From positions 9,699,043-9,763,042 of the forward strand of contig CM055267.1 in assembly GCA_029237695.1 (NCBI GenBank): a stretch of DNA of 64,000 bases, read 5' to 3'. The notes below the pieces were generated by a model that saw only the letters and a program-made list of their open reading frames with translations, was not told the origin of the DNA and made no database searches. Positions 55,330 through 64,000 of this stretch are shown piece by piece (positions within the stretch are counted from its first letter, which is position 1; the number at the start of each line of letters is the position of its first letter). The position numbers and the translations under genes are program-made. Source of the stretch: Conchocele bisecta (Eukaryota; Mollusca; Bivalvia; Lucinida; Thyasiridae).

Positions 55330-55910
55330 CACAACTGTTGAACATGATAGAGGACCATCAGAGGAATGTAGATCTATGTGTGAAATATGTAGCAGTTACG
55401 TGAATGGAAACAGAAATTATAAGAAATTTACCTGAGCGGGATGTAGTACGGACGGGACGTACGGACACCGGTAACACTATGTGACAAAAAGACTTAGTAT
55501 AAGGCCTTTACCCGAGCATTAAAGTTTTGAATGTACTGAGTATGTGACCTTGACCTTGGGTTTAGCGGAGGTCCGATGATCGTAGATTTGTCACAGTATG
55601 ATAGAGGACCATCAGAGGAATGCATGTGTGAAACACTTACAGTGAAATATGAAGCAGTTACGTGAAAAGAAACAGAAATTATTAAATATTTACCAGAGCG
55701 TTAATGTGTTCAATGCACTAAGTAGCCTATGTGACCTTGACCTTGGACATCGCGGCGCCGAGGATCGTGGATTTCAAATGTTGTCACAGCTTGATATATT
55801 ATAGGAATGCATGTGTGAAATACGAAGCAGTTACGTGAATGGAAACATAAATTATAAGAAATTTACATGAGCGGGACGTACGGACGCCGGTAACAGTATG
55901 TGACCTCTCA
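55330..55910. repeat. Three direct repeats of about 200 bp
   Basis: Copies share 'agaggaccatcagaggaatg', 'gcagttacgtgaatggaaac' and 'cagaaattat(a/t)a'. They start near 55345, 55598 and 55795, and each is followed by 'gtgaccttgaccttgg' or 'gggacgtacggacgccgg'. Ancient tandem duplication of an intergenic repeat. Confidence 0.6.
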
Positions 55911-56339
55911 TTATTCGGTGACGTAGGGCATACAAATAGTTTCCTCAATTAACTACGAAATAACGAGGATGGCAACTTCGGCACGTGGTTTTTGCACTTT
56001 CCGGAGAATATATCTATCTATCTTCAGAATCTACGCTTTATCTCGTCAATATCGCTCCAGTCTGTCCAGTAGTTGCAGTAGTTGCCGAGATATTCAGGAA
56101 AATACGATCCGAATGGACAAATTTTACTTAAGATTCATGAAAGTATGCATTCCGGTAGCAGGTGCGCGTGACGTACACATGTACTGTAAACATCGCGGTG
56201 TTTATTTCCGAAAATGTAGATGTAGAAAATGTACTCTTCACTTTGGAGCTAACAGATCTATCGCACCAATCATTAATGAGGTCGGTAAATCGGATACTGA
56301 CAGTAAATGCTTACCTGATGCCTGATGTGTTGTGGGTGG

Positions 56340-56460
56340 CTGGTAAGCTGCGATATGACGTAATTTAGTAACGTTATTATGAACGTCACATTGTAAATGA
56401 CGTCATTCAATATGGCTGCCCCATACCCGGAAGTAAACATAACGTCAAAATACTGACAAT
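56340..56460. promoter_or_regulatory. Promoter candidate with CRE, YY1-like and ETS sites
   Basis: Within 120 bp lie a full palindromic CRE (tgacgtca at 56398-56405) and several half sites (gacgtaat, aacgtcac, aacgtc). A YY1-like atggctgcc at 56412 and an ETS-type ccggaag at 56428 follow. Such clusters mark TATA-less animal promoters. It could serve either or both DCST genes. No transcript evidence. Confidence 0.4.
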
Positions 56461-57430
56461 TTCTTGAAATAGTTAGGCTGTATGGGCCTTACAGCTTCAG
56501 TATGTTTCACACGTGTTAATGCTAGATCTACGTTACAAAGTGACAATGTGTCGATACTAATGTGATGCTCAGATCAAAGAATAACACATTTGTCTGATAA
56601 AAAAATACAGTGCCAGTGGTGTTGTCTGAAAAAAAAGAAGATGAATCGTGACCGGACTATAAAATCCACAAGCAGATCTAGGAAGCGGAAGAGAACAATA
56701 CAGACGTGCGAAAATCCGTGTAAGTTCAGTCACAGTTCTACTTTAGAAAATCATGTCACCAGAGTTTATTGTTGCAGCCTGTAACTCTGAAGATACAGGC
56801 TGCAACTACAGAGTTTACTGCCGACTGATTCTGCAAATAATATAACCCCACCCGTTTTCCAAACATATGTTATTTGAAACTATTCAATTTCTCGTCGCGA
56901 ATAGTTTCCAATCTTATGATAGAAACATTTAATTTATGTACGAATAGTTGCCGCTGGCTAACACAGTTTCCTAACAATCAAAAACTAAATCGCGTCAGAA
57001 AATGGGCCTACTGTACGTGGGGATAATGGGATTGTTTTCAATGGGCATTTTTGTATGTTATCTCCCTTGAGATAGCATATTGTGTCACGCACATTATATG
57101 GGGGTAGCTATTGTCGTGCTACGACTAAATGGCGATTACGACCAAAGAAAATAGTGTCATGTGCCAACATATCCTACAGCTGTATGGCGTTTTGGTCTGT
57201 CTTGCTTTGTATCTAAAACTCTAAAACATACTGTATACTATATTCTCTATAGCTTTCACAGTTTTGTGCTCAGTTTATCATTTAAATTCTGGAAGATACG
57301 AATCAAGACATTTCGTGCGTATACATACAGCAGCTATTATATTTTTGTCTCACGGGACAGTACGGAGCTAGCAGTAAAAGAGGGTGGACGATTGTCTGTC
57401 TATATTTCAGTACTGACCCTACAAGTTACA

Positions 57431-57986
57431 CTACTGTCCGTTCCACCTTTAGATGCCGACGAACTTTTGGCTATTAAACATATAAACTCTAAAAAATATT
57501 TAAATGTAAGTACTTTTTCATCAATAACAAAAAAGTAACCCTCTCCAATTTTTTTATTTTATGAAATTCCATCAAATATTGATTTTATTGCGAAATAAAT
57601 GATTTTCCTATGGGAAATTAAAACATGGGGAATAAAGGAGGAGGAAGGTGACCAGGAGGGTCGAAACATTAAAAAATATTGGAAATTGACTCTGAAACCT
57701 GGCGATATAGCTTGGAAAAAGAAAACAAAAGTTAGATTTTGAAAATAGGTCCACAAATAAAATATTATTTAAAAAAATCTATTTTTAGCCCCCATGTTAA
57801 ATTTCCATAGGAAAATCTTTTGTTCGCAATAAAATTAATATTTGATGGAATTTCATCAAATAAAAAAAAATTGGGTGGGTGACATTTTATTTATTTATGA
57901 AAAAATGCTTACAAATAATATTTTTTAGATTGAATGTGTTTAATAGCCAAAATTTTGTCGGCAGCAAAACGTGAAACAGACAGTAG
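57431..57986. mobile_element. MITE family H copy 3
   Basis: Ends ctactgtccgttccacc and 'aacgtgaaacagacagtag'. The longest of the three H copies, with the same inner inverted 'aatattgattttattgcg' arms. Confidence 0.7.
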
Positions 57987-58463
57987 TGTGTTTTACAAAG
58001 TTAACTTGGCCCACACACGATCAGTCTTTGTGGAGATAATATGTTCAGTGCTTTCAGTACTCTATTTTATATCACAGGTCCGTGTCTTTTACTTATGTCC
58101 TGAATTAGTACCAAACAAAATGAAGCATATGGTTGATGCTTAATGGTTTTGTCCATCCCGAGTATACCTACATGAATATAATAACACTTTCGGCACACGT
58201 GACTGTTGGACAACCTATACAATCCGAAGAAACACGAATGTTATTGTTTCTGTTATCAGGTCGGATATTATAAACCAGGAAATTGGGTGTCTTTGTCACC
58301 CTATGAAACACGATACTAGAAACACGAATATTCGTGTTTCTAGTATCGGGTTGCTTAGTGTGCTGCTACAATAACCAGTGGCAAAGACTAGAACACGAAT
58401 ATTCGTATTTCTAGTATCATGTAACCGGTTCCTATTCTGCTGTAGCTGATACTTTTATTGCAG

Positions 58464-58571
58464 TATGTCGCTTGCTCGGGCCGTTGTACGATTTCTCGAC
58501 GTCGGAGCCGGCGGAATACAAACTGTGGAAAATGCTGCTCGGCTTTCCATTTGGAGCACTTCTGGCGTATG
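58464..58571 (+). CDS. DCST(+) exon: first membrane helix
   Basis: Acceptor tttattgcag|TATGTC and donor CGTATG|gtaagc. It encodes CRLLGPLYDFSTSEPAEYKL and WKMLLGFPFGALLAYG. Corresponds to the end of exon 2 and start of exon 3 of the minus paralogue (CWGSSVFSEFLGFVGG). Requires a one-base overhang from an unrecognised upstream exon. Confidence 0.82.
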
Positions 58572-61500
58572 GTAAGCACAGGTGACGGGAAAACATCCCA
58601 TGACATTGTTGTCTAGTATACATTACATGAACCTTATCATCAGGCGATTTAGTTTTCTGTTACCTGAGATGATAAGTAAACGAAGTTAATGAATTATGTT
58701 TGAAAATCTACAGACTATGTAGTTCTGTCTATATCATCAAGAGTGTTGTTGTTTGTTTTTTTTAGTGTTTTTTTTGTATTGGTGTTTAACGGCCTACTAA
58801 CAGCTAAGGTCATGTAAGGCCGAGCAAACGGATTCGATCCCATTGTAACATGATGCATTGGGGGGGGGGGGGGACCCCCAAATCAGAACGGAATATTTAC
58901 ATCGAGAAAAAATATATTCAGCCCTGAAATTAGAATAACCTGACCTGGTGCCAGGTCCATACAAGGCCAAAGTTACTTGGCCCCTTCCCCTTAAGTAGGA
59001 TTACGAATAATCGTAATACTCGCATAGCAAAATTCAAATGTCACATACAAAATGCCGAAGACGTATGTGAGGGCCAAACCAGGGGCCCGTTTCACTAAAC
59101 TTCGTGCGACTAGAATGTTCGTAAGTGCAAATTTAGGATCGTCTGTAATATTCAATTAAAATAGCCTATGCTCAATAAATGTAAATCCAATAATTGTTTA
59201 CAAGAAAACAGTGTTAATGTAAAATTTACAGACTACTAATTAATTTTTGCCATTACGAACATTTTAGTCGTAGGAAGTTTAGTGAAACGGGCCTCTGTAG
59301 CCGATTTCATCTCAATTGCAAAGTATACTTTTCTAACAAAGTATACTTTGAGGGAGAAATTTTCAATTTTAGCATAAATTTATTAATTTTTATTATACTG
59401 AATTTATTACATTATCACAGCCATTTTGGCTGTGATAATGTAATAAATTCAGTATAATAATTCTGCATACTTTTAATCATCAAATATATGCAGTTGTTAG
59501 TTCTATATGAAATAATGCATTTCAGGAAAAATAAATGATTGCTCCCTCAAAGTATACTTTGCTCGAAAAGTATACTTTGCAATGTTGGTGAAATCGGCTA
59601 TTGGTCTCCAGTCGGAAATCCAGTGAAGATGAACCCGATCCTTAAATTACCCATCGCGTACTCCCACCTGTATCATGAGTGGTACCTGTAAACATGATCT
59701 AATGGAGTATCATCAATTTGCTGCCTGAATGTGGGACGTGAGCCTCACGGGTGTTGCGCGTTCCCTAGCATTTCCTCATATATTCGCCAGATTCTGACAC
59801 CTGTGCAAGACTGGTGTGAGTTTGAAGAATATAGAGAATCTAACATGAGTAATTATTTAATATGATATTTATTAACGAATTTACTGATTTCATAAGAAAC
59901 GAGGCTCTGTCGAGTAAACTCCCCGATGTCTATACTACATGTTCTATGGCAGGTCTGTACAGCCTGGTGATCGCCCCGATGTATATACTACTGTGGCAGG
60001 TTTATATAGCCTGGTGATCGCCCCGATGTCTGTAGTACATGTTCTACGGCAGGTCTGTACAGCCTGGTAATCGCCCAGATGTATGCACTACATGTTCTAT
60101 GGCAGGTCTGTACAGACCGGTGATCGCTCCGATGTCTATACCACGTGTTCTATGGAAAGTCTGTACAGTCCGGTGATCGCCCCGGTGTCTATGGCAGGTC
60201 TGTACAGCCTGGTGATCGCCCCGATGTATGTACTACATGTTCTATGGCAGGTCTGTACAGCCTGGTGATCGCCCGTGTTCTATGACACAGGTCTGTACAG
60301 CCCGGTGATCGACCCGATGTTTATACTACATGTTCTATGGCAGGTCTGTACAGCCCGGTGATCGTCCCGATGTCTGTGCATGTTCTATGGCAGGTCTGTA
60401 CAGCCTGGTGATCGACCCGATGTCTGCATTACATGTTCTATGGCAGGTCTGTACAGCCCGGTGATCGTCCCGATGTCTGTATTACCTGTTCTATGGCAGG
60501 TCTGTACACCCGGTGATGCCCCTGGTCTGATTTCTATGGCAGTGTACCCCGGTGATCGCCCCGATGTCTTATTACTACAGTGTTACTGGCAGGTATGTAC
60601 AGCCTATGGTACTCGCCCCGATGTCTGTATTACATGTTCTATGGCAGGTCTGTACAGCCCGATAATCGTCCCGATGTCTGTATTACATGTTCTATGGCAG
60701 GTCTGTACAGCCTGTTGATCGACCCGATGTCTGTATTACATGTTCTATGGCAGGTCTGTACAGCCCGGTGATCTGCCCGATGTCTGTATTACTAGCTATG
60801 GCAGGTCTGTGCAGCCCGGTGATCGTCCCGATGTCTGTATTACATGTTCTATGGCAGGTCTCAGCCCGGTGATCGTCCCGTGTCTGTATTATTTTCGTCG
60901 ATGTCTGTATTACAGTTCTATGTCAGTCTGTACAGCCTGTGATCGCCCCGATGTCTATACTACATGTTATATATAGCAGGTCTGTACGCCTGGTGATCGC
61001 CACTCACTACATGTTCTATGGCAGGTCTGTACAGCCTTAGTGATCGCCACTACACTACATGTTCTATGGCAGGTCTGTACAGCCTGGTGATCGCCGATGT
61101 CTACTACATGTTTTTTGGCAGGTCTGTACAGCTGGTGGATCGCCGATGTCTATACTACATGTTCTATGACATCGGTGTACATCCTTGTGATCGCCCCGAT
61201 CTCTACTACATGTTCTATGGCAGGTCTGTACAGCCATGTGATCGTCCCGATGTTTATACTACGTGTTCTATGGCAGGTCTGTACAGTCCTGGTGATCGCC
61301 CCGATGTATATACCACATGTTCTATGATAGGTATGTACAGCATAGTGATCGCTCCTCCATGACATGTTCTATGGCAGGTATGTACATCATAGTGATCGCT
61401 CCTCCATGACATGTTCTATGGCAGGTGTTACAGCTAGTGTCGCTCCGTGTTTTCTGTGGCAGGTCTGTACAGCATAGTAATTTATCTTCCATGACATGTT

Positions 61501-63484
61501 CTATGGCAGGTCTGTACAGCATAGTAATTGCTCCTCCATGACATGTTCTATGGCAGGTATGTACAGCATAGTGATCGTTGCTCCATGACATGTTCTATGG
61601 CAGGTCTGTACAGCATAGTGATCGCTCCTCCATGCTATGTTCTATGACAGGTATGTACATCATAGTAATTGCTCCTCCATGACATGTTCTATGGCAGGTC
61701 TGTGCAGCCTGGTGATCGCCCCTACAGTACATGTTCTATGTCAGGTCTGTACAGCCTGGTGATCGTCCCGATGTCGCTGGGCGAGGACACGAGGCGACTG
61801 CTGGGCGGCCTATTGGGGATGGGCCTGGCCAGGGGTTACGCTGTCTCCGTCCAGATTCGCTGTATCGCCCTGCTCCTCATCCCCACGTTCTTCGGCAAGG
61901 CGGGCAGATCCTACATCGGCACGTTCGCCATCGCCTTCCTCATCTCCGGTATGTATCATCATTCGGACAAGTACAGATTCGTATGGTCCTATGTATATGT
62001 CAGAATTCGGTGTGTAACTGACAACCAATTGGGATGTATTAAATACTATTACATGCAGACGTACGAATGTTGGCCTGCTCAAATGGTACGGTGCCCCGCA
62101 AGGGCCGTTGAATTCTTTTTTTTTTTTTATTAAATTTCCTTTCCCACGAAATAACAATTCGTTCCCTCAATTTAGCAATTCGTTCCCACGAATTGACCAT
62201 TCGTTCCCACGAATTAATAATTCGTTCCCTCAATTTAACAATTGTTATATCGTGGGAACGAAATGTTAATTCGAGGGAGCGAATTGTTAACTTGAGGAAA
62301 CCAATTGTATTTCGTGGGAACGAATTGTTAATTCGAGGGAACGAATTGTTAAATTGAGGGAACAAATTGTTATTTCGTGGGAACGAATTAATAAAAAAAA
62401 ATCCATGTCCCCAGCGGGGCTCCGTACAATGACCCAGTTAAACATCATTACAAGTACGTGGCGGCACAGGGCTGGCTGTGTTAAAGATCGTTGCACTTAC
62501 GGCTATTGATGTTCCGTGGCATAGGGCTAAGGACTGTGTAAAATAATATGGCACGTACTTATGTTGTTTCTCGATGGCGCAGCGCAGCTCTAAGGACATT
62601 ATTAGACAGCATTACAAGTACGACTATTCACGTTCACAGGTCCTATCGAGAACATCGTGGAGAATGGACAGGACGTGACCCGCTCGCTGACCTGTGCCGC
62701 ACAACTTGCCGCCAACCACACGGCCACCAAGTGGAAGTTCCGCCTGCAGCCCGTCGGCAACGTGATGGGCGACATGCAGGTGAGGACAGGCGGTTTTGTA
62801 GAGCGCCAAGTTGTGTGAATGTTATTAAAATATAATAACAATTAGTGCAATTACATGATTGAAAAATGTGTGGATATATATTAATACATGTATTACTTAA
62901 ATGCGCTTGCTCTCAAATATGCACAGAAAGTGATTGCTTGATTATTTGCAGTGCATGAAGCCATAAACCAATGCGGGCGGCCAATTCTGGCCTAAGATGC
63001 ATTACTCCGTGAGTGTTTTGGTGGGGAAATTGGAGTACATGTGGGAACTGTAGCCTATTTCATCAACATTGCAAAGTATACTTTAGTAGCAAAGTATACT
63101 TTGAGGGAGAAATTTTCAATTTTATGATAAATTTATTAATTTTTATTATTACTGAATTTATTACATTATCACAGCCAATTTGGCTGTGATAATGTAATAA
63201 ATTCAGTATAATAATTCTGCATACCTTTAATCATGAAATATATGCATTTGTTAGTTCTATATGAAATAATGCATTTCAGGAAAAATAAATGATTACTCCC
63301 TCAAAGTATACTTTGCTAGTAAAGTATACTTTGCAATGTTGATGAAATAGGCCCCTGGTCATCACATTATTGTAGTCGTTATATAGCTGACTGCGACATC
63401 GGTCTCCTGTTACAGAGAGAAGGCTACATGTTGAACAAGATCGGCAAGAAGGTGAACAGAGCATTTAAGCCGCTCAAAGAAGAG
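58464..63484 (+). CDS. Second DCST-family membrane protein, plus strand, N-terminal half only
   Basis: Four exons join in phase: 58464-58571, 61745-61948, 62640-62779 and 63416-63484, about 173 codons. They encode a Cys plus LLGPLYDFSTSEP lead, two membrane helices (LLGFPFGALLAYGLYSLVIV; LLGMGLARGYAV), the VQIRCIALLLIPTFFGKAGR signature, IGTFAIAFLISGPIENIVEN and a Cys/Asn extracellular stretch. This is the N-terminal DC-STAMP region, paralogous to exons 2-3 of the minus gene. Start codon and first exon(s) are not recognised upstream, and the rest lies beyond 64000. Likely role: sperm membrane fusion factor, from family knowledge. Confidence 0.85.
58775..58920 (+). repeat. SINE-like repeat copy 2
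   Basis: Same block as 935-1085 in the other orientation: 'agctaaggtcatgtaaggcc', box-B-like gattcgatccc, a 14-base G tract (58860-58873), then 'tcagaacggaatatttacat'. Lies in an intron of DCST(+). Confidence 0.6.
59091..59294. mobile_element. MITE family A copy 3
   Basis: Ends aggggcccgtttcactaaac and 'gtttagtgaaacgggcct'. Central arms 'agcctatgctcaataaatg' as in the other copies. Confidence 0.7.
59297..59600. mobile_element. MITE family J copy 2
   Basis: It directly follows the family A copy. 'gtagccgatttcatctcaat' and its inverted end frame 'caaagtatactt' boxes, and a central long palindrome around 'attttggctgtgataatg' can fold into a hairpin. Confidence 0.7.
59921..61775 (+). repeat. 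53-bp minisatellite built from the 3' splice site of exon 61745-61948
   Basis: About 35 units. The unit is 'tgttctatggcag' + GTCTGTACAGCCTGGTGATC + 'gccccgatgtctgtattaca'. It joins the acceptor side of the intron to the first 31-33 bases of the exon. The last unit runs straight into the real acceptor (tctatgtcag|GTCTGT at 61741-61744) and exon. Divergence rises away from the exon in places (61320-61680 units carry 'catagtgatcgctcctcc' instead). Long plus-strand frames (for example 60380-60718) cross the array. Confidence 0.92.
61745..61948 (+). CDS. DCST(+) exon fused to a minisatellite
   Basis: Acceptor atgtcag|GTCTGT and donor CTCCG|gtatgt. It encodes LYSLVIVPMSLGEDTRRLLG then ARGYAVSVQIRCIALLLIPT and FFGKAGRSYIGTFAIAFLIS. 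Homologous to exon 3 of the minus gene plus the following GR region. Its first 31 or so bases are the ones repeated in the upstream array. Confidence 0.9.
62086..62427. mobile_element. Foldback family F copy 4
   Basis: Left end gtacggtgccccgcaaggg, right end 'cagcggggctccgtac'. 'cgttcccacgaa' arrays switch orientation near 62245. In a DCST(+) intron. Confidence 0.72.
62640..62779 (+). CDS. DCST(+) exon: GPxxN and extracellular Cys
   Basis: Acceptor cgttcacag|GTCCTA and donor CATGCAG|gtgagg. It encodes PIENIVENGQDVTRSLTCAA and QLAANHTATKWKFRLQPVGN. The G-P-x-x-N-I-x-x-N motif, with a Cys and N-glycosylation sequon (NHT), is a family hallmark. The matching part of the minus paralogue was not found. 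Confidence 0.9.
63050..63350. mobile_element. MITE family J copy 3
   Basis: Nearly identical in layout to the copy at 59297: 'gtagcctatttcatcaacat' to 'gttgatgaaataggcccc', with the central palindrome around 'ccaatttggctgtgataatg'. Lies 66 bp before the exon at 63416. Confidence 0.7.
63416..63484 (+). CDS. DCST(+) exon: amphipathic basic segment
   Basis: Acceptor ctgttacag|AGAGAA and donor GAAGAG|gtaaga. 69 bp encode REGYMLNKIGKKVNRAFKPL then KEE. Phase 0 on both sides, continuous with the previous exon. The next exon is outside the window. Confidence 0.8.
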
Positions 63485-64000
63485 GTAAGAGAATCAGCGC
63501 CTACTTCGTATTGACCTTTTCCAAATGCACATATTGGCCGCTACTATTTCTTTGCGAATTCTGGTGACAAATTCCCATTAGTTCAGTAACTGTATCTACT
63601 AAATTATATTGTATTATGTCATATTTATCTTACGATTCCGAGCATGGGTGTACATGTGTTTATTATCCTGCCATCCCTATTGAAATGACCAGTCGTTTTT
63701 GTTTCAAAAGACTGTCTAATCAGAGCTCCAGATAAGGTGCGTATTGACGTATTTTACGCATCTATCTTAACAGAATACGCGTTGATTATCAAAAGTTGGA
63801 GTACAAAATACTCACAGTAATGTGAAAATACGTATTGATTTTCAAATTGAGTAGCGAAAATACACATACTACACAAGTAACATACAATTCCAAGTATACA
63901 TTACAATACCTATACAAGTAAACATACATACCAGTATACATACATACTTAACAAAGTAAACATACAATACCAGTATATAACTTTTACCTATACAAGTACA
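63485..64000. other. DCST(+) intron with short tandem repeat at the window end
   Basis: No exon seen. From about 63850 a degenerate tandem of 'acaagtaaacatacaatacc' and 'agtatacatacat' fills the end of the window, a simple minisatellite not related to an exon that I can see. Confidence 0.5.

Larger units (their letters stand above)
54989..58463. promoter_or_regulatory. Shared upstream region of the divergent DCST genes
   Basis: 3.5 kb between the minus start codon and the first recognised plus exon. It includes a MITE G copy (55027-55246), three direct repeats of about 200 bp (55330-55910, 'gcagttacgtgaatggaaac'), a promoter candidate (56340-56460) and MITE H copy 3 (57431-57986). The plus gene's start codon and first exon must lie here but were not recognised. 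Confidence 0.5.

Noticed and set aside
55969..56325. 118-codon plus-strand frame as first exon of DCST(+)
   Set aside because: It has no similarity to DCST N-termini and stops before any suitable donor. It may be 5' UTR or chance; not annotated as coding.
60083..61362. Coding frames across the 53-bp array (MFYGRSVQPGDR type proteins)
   Set aside because: Open frames arise because the unit lacks stops in phase. They have no start context and shift frame irregularly, and the conserved protein starts only at the last unit.

Overview
The window looks like nuclear DNA of a bivalve mollusc (my inference). Host genes are intron-rich and their GC-rich exons sit in AT-rich introns. Those introns are packed with hairpin MITEs, foldback elements, a LINE fragment and minisatellites. 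The species cannot be fixed from the sequence alone.

Host genes. (1) 2240-8663, plus: a secreted selenocysteine glutathione peroxidase in three exons, with the Sec codon TGA at 2426-2428 and a one-base frame break in the last exon near 8510. (2) 13496-54988, minus: a DC-STAMP-domain membrane protein (DCST1/DCST2, the sperm fusion-factor family) in 14 recognisable exons whose splice phases chain together except at one gap. (3) 58464 to beyond 63484, plus: a second DCST paralogue, N-terminal half only. The two DCST genes are head-to-head, as DCST1 and DCST2 are in human. GPx converges on the minus DCST gene.

Mobile DNA. A 17,956-bp Polinton/Maverick occupies 34151-52106 inside an intron of the minus DCST gene. 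It has 191-bp terminal inverted repeats whose outer ends are hairpins, and a 5-bp ATATG duplication. It carries protein-primed DNA polymerase B, a DD35E integrase, a packaging ATPase, a double-jelly-roll-type major capsid protein, minor-capsid-like and fibre-like genes, and several small conserved genes. Nearly every long gene is broken by frameshifts, so this copy is an inactive fossil. No adenovirus-type protease was recognised.

Main unusual observation. Three unrelated minisatellites in the two DCST genes each begin exactly at an exon-intron boundary and are built from that boundary. They are a 35/55-bp array from the 5' splice site of the exon at 28890-28955, a 44-bp array from the 5' splice site of the exon at 52500-52682 (later split by the Polinton), and a 53-bp array from the 3' splice site of the exon at 61745-61948. 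Each array therefore holds many decoy splice sites and reads open for long distances. Three independent cases in two paralogous genes suggest splice-junction sequence was repeatedly amplified here.

Other regions. 1-2239 is repeat-rich upstream DNA. 8797-13495 is intergenic repeats. 54989-58463 is the shared upstream region of the DCST pair, with a CRE/ETS-rich promoter candidate near 56340-56460. The rest is introns whose repeats are listed one by one.
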